Origin: a virus
Virus record (IMG/VR): IMGVR_UViG_3300025154_002776
Coordinates: 1-40,954 of that record
Strand: one strand, 5' to 3'
DNA length: 40,954 nucleotides
Under the pieces are notes generated by a model. That model was not told the origin of the DNA, did not search any database, and saw only the letters and a program-made list of their open reading frames with translations. How positions within the stretch are numbered: the stretch's first letter is position 1; each line of letters opens with the position of its first letter. The position numbers and the translations under genes were made by a program. Positions 1-9,800 of this stretch are shown one piece after another.

Positions 1-624
1 TTATTCAAGTTTCACATACTCTGGAAGTGCCACGTCTGAATGCGGATTCTTGTTTGAAACATTTAGTCTTGCTCCTATAACCTTAAACCTTATTCCCAAA
101 AACTTGTATTTGTAAACCTTTGTGCCGACAGCGGAAATAGTATCCCGGCTGTAGTAATTAGGCTGTTTCAGGCTATCCCTGTGAATTATTCCCGACATTC
201 CGCCCCAACTATCCGACCATTCAAAATACTTAGCCAAAACAGGCTTTTTATTTTCGATATAATTAGTATCCTTAAGAGGCATATCAGGAGGCTTAACATT
301 AGTGGTAGTTTGAGTTGAAATATACATCTCTGCATCCCTCAGTTTAATCTTCATGTTTTTCAGGTCTGCCTTAATCTGAGTGTTAAACTTATCCAACTCT
401 TTTTTCTCAAGAGTTACTTTTTCCACCTCTGCGACCAGCTGACCGTTCTTAGCCTGATAGTACATTACCGTATCATTCAACAACGCCGTTTTTGTAGCTT
501 TTAGTTCCGTTATCTCAGCCTTGCCACTTCTGTACTTGCTGTACAGAAACAAGCAGCCTGCGACGGCAATAAGGAGCAACACCACTAACAGTGTGCTCCC
601 TCCGTTCCCTTTCTCGTTACTCAT
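1..624 (-). CDS. membrane-anchored coiled-coil protein, possible spanin
   Basis: This 207-aa protein has a short polar N-terminus, one hydrophobic segment (about residues 12-27) and a long Lys/Glu-rich coiled coil (about 32-105), followed by a C-terminal globular part. That layout fits an inner-membrane anchor with a periplasmic coil, as in i-spanins. The hydrophobic segment ends in VAGC (Cys24), which also resembles a lipobox, so it could instead be a lipoprotein. It is the last gene of the lysis block and overlaps the upstream membrane-protein gene by 8 nt. Similar proteins (DUF6549-like, from memory) are common in Bacteroides phages. The spanin role is inferred from topology and position. 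The stop codon is the first three bases of the window. Confidence 0.6.
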   Translation of the reverse strand: MSNEKGNGGSTLLVVLLLIAVAGCLFLYSKYRSGKAEITELKATKTALLNDTVMYYQAKNGQLVAEVEKVTLEKKELDKFNTQIKADLKNMKIKLRDAEMYISTQTTTNVKPPDMPLKDTNYIENKKPVLAKYFEWSDSWGGMSGIIHRDSLKQPNYYSRDTISAVGTKVYKYKFLGIRFKVIGARLNVSNKNPHSDVALPEYVKLE

Positions 625-1024
625 TTTTCTTTTCGAGTTTTAAAGCCTTTAGTATAGCCTGTATCAGCGAAATGTCAAAGAAACCGTTTGCCGCTAATCC
701 GACCGCAAAGCCATAGATTACAACAACCCACCAGACCAGACCTGTAAATACTCCAAGGTTGAAATACCAGCCTACAAAACATAAAATAATAGATATCACC
801 CAAGCAACCAACTGTTTCAAAAAACCTGAGAGATTTAGCTTTGAGTTTACAAAAGCAGCAATCAGAACCACGAGCGGCACAAGGGCTGCAAGGGAGAGGA
901 AATAATTTGAGAACCCTGCCCCGACAATAGTCGTGATAACAGTGTTTGTTTCAGCCTGTGCAAACAAAGCTACAGGCAAGAGCAAAAGCGCAATAGCGCA
1001 GAAAAATGCAAAAAACTTTTTCAT
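617..1024 (-). CDS. multi-pass membrane protein with signal peptide, lysis block
   Basis: This 135-aa protein begins MKKFF and has a cleavable-looking signal peptide ending near LFAQA (about residue 24). Three or so further hydrophobic segments follow (about 38-60, 70-85 and 90-115), then a Lys-rich tail. It is therefore an inner-membrane protein with its start in the periplasm. It lies in the lysis block, downstream of a second small membrane protein. A holin, antiholin or pinholin-like role is possible from position alone. I do not recognise the family. Confidence 0.6.
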   Translation of the reverse strand: MKKFFAFFCAIALLLLPVALFAQAETNTVITTIVGAGFSNYFLSLAALVPLVVLIAAFVNSKLNLSGFLKQLVAWVISIILCFVGWYFNLGVFTGLVWWVVVIYGFAVGLAANGFFDISLIQAILKALKLEKKNE

Positions 1025-1029
1025 AATAA

Positions 1030-1278
1030 TTATTGATTTTGTGAGGGATTTCCCTCGGATTTGATTTCCGTTTTCTTTTGAGCGAACAGGAACGCCATTG
1101 CCGGGCCGGCAATCGTTAGAAAGATTGTGCCGGCGGCGATGGCTGCCTGAATTATGTTGTTCCGGCCAAAATATAGAATCTCCTGTACAAATATTAAAGT
1201 CACTACAATGACAATAAACCCTATTAGTCTACTGCTTGACCGGTTGCCTCTTAGTGAATCAAAAAAACCTGTTTTCAT
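1030..1278 (-). CDS. small two-TM membrane protein, holin-like
   Basis: This 82-aa protein has two hydrophobic helices (about 17-36 and 43-66), a basic N-terminal segment (RGNRSSSR) and a charged C-terminal tail (KKTEIKSEG). This is the general shape of class II holins or antiholins. It lies 5 bp upstream of the next membrane-protein gene, within the lysis block. A more standard holin is encoded before the endolysin, so this may be an accessory holin or antiholin. The role is inferred from size and topology. Confidence 0.55.
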   Translation of the reverse strand: MKTGFFDSLRGNRSSSRLIGFIVIVVTLIFVQEILYFGRNNIIQAAIAAGTIFLTIAGPAMAFLFAQKKTEIKSEGNPSQNQ

Positions 1279-1290
1279 AATTCTTTAATT

Positions 1291-1599
1291 TTATACTTCA
1301 TCCCAATCTGGGATCTCTACAGTTTGATTTTTCAAATTATGCCAACAGTCGCTTAAAAACTGAATCATACCATCTTTAATAAAACTGTGACACCTACACT
1401 CCGGCCAGTGTTTATTACACAAGAGACTCGGCGATATTGTAGGTTTGTCAACATCTCCGTTGAAGTCCCATTTTGAACCGTTGGCAGATGGCGTAATTGT
1501 ATGTACCGGATGAGCATTCCTACACCCCGGGCAGTGGAATAAATAAAGACCTTGTACCTTGTTATCGGAACTGTCATTGATTAAGTGAAATTTACTCAT
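1291..1599 (-). CDS. DUF6527-type Cys-rich protein
   Basis: This 102-aa protein has the pattern HCPGC (Cys23, Cys26), then WDFNGD, then KPTISPSL, then CHSFI and a final DC-H pair (Cys85, His87). These are hallmarks of the DUF6527 family found in many phages. The Cys/His residues probably bind zinc. Biochemical function is unknown for the family. Its first codons overlap the end of the upstream zincin gene by 8 nt, so the two are probably translationally coupled. It sits inside the lysis block without an obvious lysis feature of its own. Confidence 0.7.
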   Translation of the reverse strand: MSKFHLINDSSDNKVQGLYLFHCPGCRNAHPVHTITPSANGSKWDFNGDVDKPTISPSLLCNKHWPECRCHSFIKDGMIQFLSDCWHNLKNQTVEIPDWDEV

Positions 1600-1981
1600 G
1601 CTGCTTTACTTTATTTAGTTTAACCTTTTCACAACATCCTGCAATCCATCCAATGACATATTCAAATGGCTCATGCTCTTTTATACCAGCACTTATATGT
1701 TCAAATAAAAACTTAGCGGCGTGTGAAGATTCGTGTGCCACCAGTTCGTATGACGACAGACTCCGCTTTGACCTAAAAAATATAATTACGCCATAATTTG
1801 GCTTTTCCTTTCTAATTACTGGCATCGTGAAAGCTGCTGTTCTATTAGTATCTCTCTCGATAAATTCAATAGGCGTTCCATCATATTCATTAAATTTGTC
1901 AGAGATAAGAGTTGGCTTCTTATCAATTATAATCCATAACTTATATGGATAAATCACTGGATCAAATTCGTGTATTTCCAT
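1592..1981 (-). CDS. zincin-like protein with HESSH motif
   Basis: This 129-aa protein contains the metalloprotease-type motif HESSH (His83, Glu84, His87) in a helix, followed by acidic residues at 102-107 that could supply the third zinc ligand. This is the minimal zincin signature, so a small metallopeptidase is plausible. No signal peptide is visible, so it would act in the cytoplasm. It overlaps the endolysin stop by one base (TAATG) and precedes the DUF6527 gene. A peptidoglycan or host-protein target is conceivable, but nothing in the sequence fixes the substrate. Confidence 0.55.
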   Translation of the reverse strand: MEIHEFDPVIYPYKLWIIIDKKPTLISDKFNEYDGTPIEFIERDTNRTAAFTMPVIRKEKPNYGVIIFFRSKRSLSSYELVAHESSHAAKFLFEHISAGIKEHEPFEYVIGWIAGCCEKVKLNKVKQHE

Positions 1982-2541
1982 TATGCAGCATATTTTAAAT
2001 ATTCCTGACTCATCGACACATCATAAGGAGTTCTATTGTATTTTATAGCTACCTCGCGGAATTTAGCTCCGTTATACAAAATCGCTACACTTGTCCAATC
2101 CTTTTCTTGCAAAGCAGCCAAAAGTCGTTTGCTGGTAAGAATGAATTGCACCATTTGCCAGACCTGACGATCAATACCCTTATTGGCATCATCCCACATT
2201 GCTCCAGCAGAACTATAACCAAGTCTTTGCCAGTGTAGCCCCATAATTTGGCCTAATCCAAAGGAGGTGCTTTCAATCGCAGCAACCCTGTTGTACATCC
2301 AAACTTCGTCAAATGCCCCCCATTCTGCCTTTTGCCTTTCAACTCCGTTAAGGCTCCATTTACCACTTGGTGTGTACGGTGATTTCTTTTTGAACCAAGC
2401 CGGCTCAAACTGGATGATGATTTTGCCAGTCTCTGGGTCAAACCCAAGGCCTCCCGTTTCAACAGAAACAAAGGCCATCAACGCTGCGTACTCTATTCCT
2501 GAGCGTTCAGCTTCAAGTCGTACAATTTCCTCGAGTTTCAT
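1981..2541 (-). CDS. endolysin, N-acetylmuramidase (PF11860-like)
   Basis: This 186-aa protein matches the phage N-acetylmuramidase (DUF3380) family over its whole length. VETGG (Glu28, likely catalytic) is followed by the IIIQFEPAWF segment, the SFGLGQIMG motif and a C-terminal helical part containing LYNGA. It would cleave the glycan backbone of peptidoglycan. It has no signal peptide, so it should depend on the holin encoded just upstream. The two genes overlap as ATGA, typical of a holin-endolysin pair. Confidence 0.85.
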   Translation of the reverse strand: MKLEEIVRLEAERSGIEYAALMAFVSVETGGLGFDPETGKIIIQFEPAWFKKKSPYTPSGKWSLNGVERQKAEWGAFDEVWMYNRVAAIESTSFGLGQIMGLHWQRLGYSSAGAMWDDANKGIDRQVWQMVQFILTSKRLLAALQEKDWTSVAILYNGAKFREVAIKYNRTPYDVSMSQEYLKYAA

Positions 2542-3035
2542 TGTTCCTTAGGTTTCTCGTTATCCTTTATATACTGCTGATCTGTAGTATTCATATACGA
2601 CATTATCTCCTCAATCATTTTAGAAATATCGTCCTTGCTGGCAATCACCTTTCCGGCCAGCATGCTCGTACTCTTAAACCGCTGCTTGTCCTCTGCCTTT
2701 TCACACATGCTCTTTATTTCAATTATTGCTATAAAAATCACTGCCAACAATGATAAGTACGGAAAAGCAGGGAGGGATTCTAATGCAAGGTAAATCGGGG
2801 AAATAAGGACAATCATATCCACTGCTGTTATAGCCAGCATGATATTTATATACCTTGCAAGCTTGTCAAGAGTTCGTCTATAGCCAAAGGACATTCTGGC
2901 CTCTCCCCTCTTCCTTGCCTTTCGTACTCCAGACCAAAGATCCATGGACACTAAAAATATAATTGCTATGTAAAATACCGATAGGTAACCAGCTTGTGCA
3001 AGAATGCTGTCTGAAATTTTTCCCCATGTCTCCAT
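2538..3035 (-). CDS. phage holin (holin family 4-like)
   Basis: This 165-aa protein has about three hydrophobic segments (18-36, 60-84 and 92-110), a basic loop between the first two (RKARKRGEAR) and a hydrophilic C-terminal tail of about 50 residues. Size, topology and the motif MDLWSG in the first helix resemble the phage_holin_4 (TcdE/UtxA-like) family. It would permeabilise the inner membrane and release or trigger the muramidase encoded immediately downstream with a 4-nt ATGA overlap. It is the first gene of the lysis block after the tail tip gene. Confidence 0.75.
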   Translation of the reverse strand: METWGKISDSILAQAGYLSVFYIAIIFLVSMDLWSGVRKARKRGEARMSFGYRRTLDKLARYINIMLAITAVDMIVLISPIYLALESLPAFPYLSLLAVIFIAIIEIKSMCEKAEDKQRFKSTSMLAGKVIASKDDISKMIEEIMSYMNTTDQQYIKDNEKPKEQ

Positions 3036-3069
3036 TGTTCTTTCCCCCTTTTAGTTTTATGTTTATTGT

Positions 3070-6000
3070 TTATAATGAAGCGGCAACCCATGTGGCCCCG
3101 CCGTTTGTTGTTTTTTCAAAGCCTGAGGCACTGACACGAAAGCCGTAGTTTCCAACTCGCTGTTCGATCTTGTTTGCTCCTGATAAATATTGAACTAAAA
3201 AATACATATCCGAGGCCCACATGCTGCGAAAGCCATTGCCGGCAAATTCTGTTAGCTCATAGGGGTAATTAATTGATCCTGTGGAGGCCGCGAAAGTCAA
3301 AGCCAGCAACGCTGAAAAACCTTCGTAACCGGGCGCTACGTAAAAAGAGTACTCAAACTCTACTCTAAGTTCATTCGATATTGCTGCTAACTCAGTATCT
3401 AACGCAGGAATAACTATCTGATGAATCCAACCATCCACGTTAGAATTGTAATTAACGCTTTTTATCAAAGAGCTGCCCATGTAAAACTTACAAGTTATAG
3501 AGGCTTCATCCTCTGATGAAAAACCAGCAATATCCGTAATATCAATATCGAAATAAATGGCAGGAATATGGACTGAATTATTAGATTCTGCAGGTTGAAT
3601 AGTAGCCAAAAGATTACTGCCTCCATAAGAGTAAACTCCAGAAGTCCAACCAGAAGTATATTTCTGGATTGATCCTCCATTGCTCGAGCAAGCGAATGTA
3701 CTTCCAGAAGTACCAACGCTTCCTAATGCATCACCGCCTAAACGAGCTCTAATATTACCAGAAGCATCGTACATAATTATAGCGTTCAGCTCTTTGCTGA
3801 TAGTAATCCGCTGCCCAGAGGTGGCCGTCGATAAATTGCTGGTTAGAATAGAATACGCTTCTATCAGTTCCGTTCTTAGGTGCCCACCCTCAATAATAGT
3901 TTTGCCGTTCTCTATAGCATTATGCATAGCATCCCAACTAACATAACCAAGAGCTCTCGCAATATCATCCTTTGCTGCCTGTGCATCTGCATCTGAACCC
4001 GGAAGACCATCCGATGAATATCTTGCCCACATTGCCGGTGCCGAATATGTTCCCCACGTGCCGGCAACCTTGGTTCTCTTTGAAGACCATTCGTATTTAT
4101 TTGTAGAAGTAACCCCTTGCTGATCGTCAGACCAACCTACTGGTACAAAGTCATCAGTATTTTCTCCGGTAGGCGTCGATGGAGGAGTTGCTGTGGTAGT
4201 GCGCGTAAAAATAAACTCGATGCTTTTTCCATCAAGACCAGTAGCTCCGTTCAAACCGCTTAATTTAGTATACGTCCATTCTCCATATGTAGATGGAGGA
4301 GTAACTAATCTTGTTCTTAACCACACATAAGGGCTTCCTGTTGTAGGAGTTGGGGCTGTAGCCTGCCAGCCTGTAGTCGGAACTTCCAACCCGCCAATAG
4401 CATACTCAAGAGTATAGTAGCTTCCGTTTTGACCAGGATCTCCTGGAATACCTACTAATCGAATGGCTCCTGACCACTCTCCAGCAATACCATTCTTTTG
4501 ACGCATATAGAGATCGCCAGAAGTAAAGGTATCGTGCCATAGCGTTGAACCGTCAACTGAATATTGAATGAACAGACGTGCAAGCTCGATGCTGTCTACT
4601 AAAGCCTCGTATTCTGAAAACTTATCGAGCCCTGAAGAGCCTGAACCGATTGTCAGTTTTCCCTTGATCTCAGCACCATTTTTGGCCTCAATGATACGAT
4701 TTACAAGGTCTATAACTAAATTAGCATCCTTGTCCTGAATCTTTCTAATAATAAATCTTCCCGGGGACCACTCAGAGTAACCTGACATTACAGATATGCT
4801 TCGATCTCCGTCGGACTCACTGTTTATAAGGGCAAAGAGCAGATGATAGAATCCTGCCTCCTCTTCCATACCAATGGCTGTTTCGCTGAGAACTATGCTT
4901 CCATGGTCTGTTCCGTCAGTAACTGTGTTGCTTACTTTAACATACAGGTAGTAAATCTTTGCAGGTACATCAAGTGCTGCGCTCTGGTAAGAGTCAAGAA
5001 TCCACCTCATTTTTTTCTCAACAGGATATTCATTTGTAACATATTCCAGCCCGAGAGTTTCATGTCGTATGTAGCTTGCCGTAATATTGATTTTCTTAGT
5101 CTCTTTATCAAATGAGATATCTTCACCAATTTCTGTTACGAAAGTGCTATCTGTAAAGATGAATTGAAGACTGTCATCTCCAACTATGGCCTGCATGGTA
5201 CGTACGGTTATAGGAGTTATTCCCTTGCTGAAGTTCAGGAGTGAATCCTGAAGTAATTTTTGTGTCTGCATTGCATCCCTGAAGCTGCGACGTGTGTTTT
5301 CGTTACTCCTACTATATGAATCTTCAATAGCTACATCTTTCTCTCCAATTTTACGCAACTCACTTGTAAGCTTGCCTCCAGTTGTATTGTTTAACTCCAA
5401 TACCGGTTTGTACGGTTTATTAACAAAATGCTTTATTCCTCTGATCCTGATCAAAACAGGATCTTCGTCTTTGTATGCAAAAGAAACATAACTTCCTATT
5501 TTACACTTACCACCTACATTTAAGGCATCAGTCCAATGTGACTTGGCCCATATACCATCAAGCGTTCCATCAAATCCATATTGAAAATCTTCACAAGAAT
5601 AAAAATGCCTTACCACTTCTCTAAACATATCCCATGATGCTCCAGTCTTGCTGACATCATCACATATATAAGCAGTTGGCAACTGTATTCCGAACACAGC
5701 ATATTTATCATCTGCTTCTGGATACCATGCACCACCTGGCATCATCTGTCCGTCTTCTTCGTGGGGTACCAGTTTAAAAGTTCTTGTTTCATGATCATAT
5801 CCGGATAACTTTGAACTTGTAGCCTCTATCTCAAATTCCCTTCCTGAAAGTCTTCCACTCTGGAAAATTATTCTTGCTGTTTCTCCTGCAATCCTACAAA
5901 GAGAGTAATCCAATGCCTCAGGTATACTTTCATCAGTGATATTCCAGAAATATTTTTCTTCATCCACGCATTCAACAGACGAAAGAACACCAACCCTTGC

Positions 6001-6876
6001 CGGATAAATCTCTGTCGCATCAAAACTGTCTTCATTGTATGTTTCAAAAGGCTTTTCAGTCTGATCACGATAAATGTATAAACCACCAGCATCTGTCAGG
6101 TATGTACGTGACCTGCTGATATCATAACCAGTTTCGCCATCAAAGAAAACACCATCGTATTTTATGCTCTTCGATTTTGGTAAAAGCAGGGTTTTGTTAC
6201 CATATACAGAATAATCAATATTCCTGTTTGTTCCTTGTATGTATAGAATCTCAACAGGTTTGTATTCACTGATATTTGTTCTCTTTACACCAGTCTTAAA
6301 ACCATTTCCCTTTCCAAAGGACAAAGCAAGAGGGGTACTTTTATTGTACTCTACTTTCCTTAGATGTATTGTGTATCCATCTATTTCCCACTCTGTTTTG
6401 AAAGCATCTGCAATTGCCTGTAGAGCATCTGAAACATAAGCATAATCAAATTCTATTGTCTTCTGTTCTGATATAATACAGTCGCCAACAACCCATGCAT
6501 TTTGCTCTACCGGTCGGTCATTCATATTTCCAACTATAAAAACAATAAACTCACGAGGAGTTGCAGTCATAGAGAAAGACAATCTACCATCTTCACGGTT
6601 ACGCGCTTTGTACTTCCTAAGACTTCCTATACCACGACAAAATATAACTGTATAATCAAAGTTCCTTTCACCAAGAATAGTAATATCTGTTGAGTCCTTA
6701 AGATAAAAAGTAAGACCTAAAAACGAACAATATGAGCCAAGTGGAATTTCAATCTTCTGCGTTAATGCGAACATCAAAACAAGTTCATGGCTGTCCATAA
6801 TTGCATTATACGAATATGACCCATCTTTGACAGAAACATCAAGCAATAAAGTGTCGTCTGGTCTATATATTTCCAT
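3070..6876 (-). CDS. tail tip / tail-associated protein (Tal-like)
   Basis: This 1268-aa protein follows the Dit and tail fibre genes. The first ~400 residues have the mixed beta character of siphovirus Tal/baseplate-hub proteins. The middle (about 560-800) carries tail-fibre-like sequence. Short collagen-like stretches follow (GIPGDPGQNG near 806 and GLNGATGLDG near 873), around repeated Trp-rich beta segments. The C-terminal ~250 residues look like a receptor-binding tip. It probably sits at the distal end of the tail and contacts the cell surface. No peptidase or hydrolase motif was recognised. The gene starts 6 bp after the upstream fibre gene. Confidence 0.75.
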   Translation of the reverse strand: MEIYRPDDTLLLDVSVKDGSYSYNAIMDSHELVLMFALTQKIEIPLGSYCSFLGLTFYLKDSTDITILGERNFDYTVIFCRGIGSLRKYKARNREDGRLSFSMTATPREFIVFIVGNMNDRPVEQNAWVVGDCIISEQKTIEFDYAYVSDALQAIADAFKTEWEIDGYTIHLRKVEYNKSTPLALSFGKGNGFKTGVKRTNISEYKPVEILYIQGTNRNIDYSVYGNKTLLLPKSKSIKYDGVFFDGETGYDISRSRTYLTDAGGLYIYRDQTEKPFETYNEDSFDATEIYPARVGVLSSVECVDEEKYFWNITDESIPEALDYSLCRIAGETARIIFQSGRLSGREFEIEATSSKLSGYDHETRTFKLVPHEEDGQMMPGGAWYPEADDKYAVFGIQLPTAYICDDVSKTGASWDMFREVVRHFYSCEDFQYGFDGTLDGIWAKSHWTDALNVGGKCKIGSYVSFAYKDEDPVLIRIRGIKHFVNKPYKPVLELNNTTGGKLTSELRKIGEKDVAIEDSYSRSNENTRRSFRDAMQTQKLLQDSLLNFSKGITPITVRTMQAIVGDDSLQFIFTDSTFVTEIGEDISFDKETKKINITASYIRHETLGLEYVTNEYPVEKKMRWILDSYQSAALDVPAKIYYLYVKVSNTVTDGTDHGSIVLSETAIGMEEEAGFYHLLFALINSESDGDRSISVMSGYSEWSPGRFIIRKIQDKDANLVIDLVNRIIEAKNGAEIKGKLTIGSGSSGLDKFSEYEALVDSIELARLFIQYSVDGSTLWHDTFTSGDLYMRQKNGIAGEWSGAIRLVGIPGDPGQNGSYYTLEYAIGGLEVPTTGWQATAPTPTTGSPYVWLRTRLVTPPSTYGEWTYTKLSGLNGATGLDGKSIEFIFTRTTTATPPSTPTGENTDDFVPVGWSDDQQGVTSTNKYEWSSKRTKVAGTWGTYSAPAMWARYSSDGLPGSDADAQAAKDDIARALGYVSWDAMHNAIENGKTIIEGGHLRTELIEAYSILTSNLSTATSGQRITISKELNAIIMYDASGNIRARLGGDALGSVGTSGSTFACSSNGGSIQKYTSGWTSGVYSYGGSNLLATIQPAESNNSVHIPAIYFDIDITDIAGFSSEDEASITCKFYMGSSLIKSVNYNSNVDGWIHQIVIPALDTELAAISNELRVEFEYSFYVAPGYEGFSALLALTFAASTGSINYPYELTEFAGNGFRSMWASDMYFLVQYLSGANKIEQRVGNYGFRVSASGFEKTTNGGATWVAASL

Positions 6877-6882
6877 TTGATC

Positions 6883-9800
6883 CTATGCTGTTTTAGTGAT
6901 TTCAATAAGACTGATACCCGGCTTGCCGCCCATGCCACCTACAGCGGTATTCCACATATATATAGCTATGTTACCTGCAACAGCTTGTCCAGAGCCTACT
7001 ATTATACCCGAGATTTCTCGATTAAACTGTTTGTTATTTAACGATGTAAAACCTTCGTCTCCTACTGTAACAGGTGTTCCGGATGTTAGAATAGTGCCTG
7101 TGCCATTTTCAACGTTTACTTTATAATATGAGCAAGCTCTTAGAGAATCAGATATAGCTTCCGAACCGCACCATAAAAACTTAAATGTATAGGTGCCTTC
7201 CGGCAAACTAAGAATTATCCTTGATTTATGAACAGATGTCGGTTCAAGATAACATACGTTGTTTCTTTTAATATATAAATCTGGATATGCTCCACCTTCC
7301 CCGGACAATGTGAGCTCGTAGCTATTTAAGTGAGGCTCTGTCCAGTCAGTATCTGCTGTTGCAACAAAGAATGAAATATCGCTAATAATCTTCCAACCGG
7401 TCAAATCTAAACCGGTTGCCTTATTTTTAAGCTGGTTCTGACCATAGTAGCCTATACCAACAGTTCCGGCCATTGGTTGAGTTAAGTTAAATGTAACTCC
7501 TCCGGCGCTCGGATACTCAACGTTCCCATTGCCATTAGCATGCGCAAATGATAATACCGCTGCCACTGCTGCCGGAGGAGCAACTGTTAAAGTGATATCG
7601 TCATGTTGAACTGCTGACTCGCTAACGCTATTTTTAAGTTGAACGTAAACCGTTTTAGTTCCTGCTCCATCTGCAACCTGATAGCTCAGTGGAGAACTTG
7701 TAAAGGCAACCCATGCAGCAGCTGACAAGTCTGCCACCTCTCCGATTCTGTAGTGTGTTGGAGTACCTGTATAAGTCAAGCCTACGCTGACTGTTCTGTT
7801 GTCAGTACTTGCAGCTCCAGAATTGATTGACACGCCTGTCAAGGCAACAGACTGAACATAAGTTATTGAATCATTAACTACAGAAGATGTTTCTGTATCG
7901 TTCTTGACCTGAGCATAAACAGTTTTTGACCCATATGATGCTGAAACCATAAATTGAATTTGCCCTGCCGGAATATCTGTCCATGCTACAGCCGACAAAT
8001 CTACCGTTTCACCTAAACGGTATTGAGTTGCAGTTCCTGTATATGAAAGGTCAACATCAACAAGCCTTGCACCTGTATCAGAAGCATTATCGTTAATTGA
8101 GACTGCATTTAAAGAAAGAACGTTAGGATTAACATACTCTATTGAATCGTTACGAGAAGCACTTTCAGAAGAAGCGTTTTTGAGTTTTGCGTATACTGTT
8201 TTACTACCGAAGCCTGTGGATAGGTTAAACACAGGATTTTCGGCAAAGGCAGCCCATGAAGCGCCTGAGAAGTCTGAATTTTCACTAAGCATATAGTGCG
8301 TAGGAGTGCCTGTATAACTGAATCCCACGTTAACGCTCTGGTTACTTGAAGAAGCGGCTCCTGAGTTGATCGAGATTGAGTTAAGCACTACTGGTTCTTC
8401 TGAGTAAGCGATGGCATCTGATCGTGTTGCACTTTCTCCGTTCACGTTTTTAATCTTGACATAAACGGTTTTGGTTCCGTATCCGGATGACAATAAAAAC
8501 GATTTTGGAGAAACGTATGTTTCCCAAGAAGCTCCTGAAAAGTCTGAGTTTTCACTGACCATCATCTGCGAAGCACTGCCAGACATCGAGCATGTAATCG
8601 CTACAGTACGACTATAAGTGGTCGCCTCGTTGGCGTTGATAAGTATTGAGGTCAGTGTAGGAGCAGCTGCAAGAGCATCTATCCTCGCCTGAAATGGAGC
8701 CCTTAATTCCGGTTTTATCAACTGAATAAAGTATTGAGCATCCTCTAAGGCAAAGGTTTTTTCAGAATCCAAAAGCGCACCGATGATAGGAGGTGTATTT
8801 TCAAACAACTCTACATATTTCTCTACTTTGGCCAATAAATCGGCATTGAAATCTAAATTAACAAGCAACTGACTATCGCTGATTGCATGAGACATTCCAC
8901 TACAATTAGCCGAAGATGCTACCGAAACACCTGTCAAGCTTGAAATGCCCGACAGTAAACATGAAATAGACTTAAATTGAAAATCCTGTACAAAAGGAAT
9001 GTGAATCTTAAATTTAATATTTTGCCCGTTAACAGACTTTCCGGCGGATGCGTAATACTTCATCCATGAGTACTCCATGACTTCCTGAGAAGCCGCGAAC
9101 CATAAAGAATCGTCTCCAGATATACCATAGGCGGTTTCTAAATCAGAAAACAAAGCTTCAGCGCCTGTGTCGGAATATACATCATGCACTCCGTATATAT
9201 TCCAGATTCTATCAGCCAAAGACTTGGCATACTCTGAAATTACTTTTGCCTTAAAATCCGCTAAAGTATAGTCGGTTCTCCAGAACACCCTATAAGGAAG
9301 CAGGTCTTTCCTCGACAACGGAAGAGAATCAGCAAATGGCTTGTAATAATACCCGTTATTTCCATACTGACCATCCTGATTGGTTGCAATATAGTTGAAT
9401 AAGACATGAGGACAATTTAAGAACCTATAATAAATATCGTTCCCGCCCGGTCTCGTGCCTATAATCGGCTTCCTGTCAAGTAGGGCAAAATATCTCTCCC
9501 TTTCTATTAGAACAGCAGCATCAAACTCCTGCTGTGTCATACTGTCATAATTGTTTTTACTCTCACTATAGGGAATATACATATCGTGAATTTCATAGGC
9601 GACTCCGAAATCCGACATATACCTTATTTCTCTTGCGGATGATGCCGGAAAAGCATAACTTACCTGCTGATCCCTTGCCGTTACCAACCATGCCGGATCT
9701 GTGACATTAGAGTTTGCGCCTGTATTTTCGGCCAACCACCACCAAGAACCAGCAATACCAAAACCATAACGCCGTCTTCCTCCAGCGCCGTCGGAATATT

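Noticed and set aside
7590-8660. Repeated sequence considered as a tandem DNA or CRISPR-like array
   Set aside because: The repeats are ~270 bp, diverged, and keep one reading frame; they encode Ig-like protein repeats.
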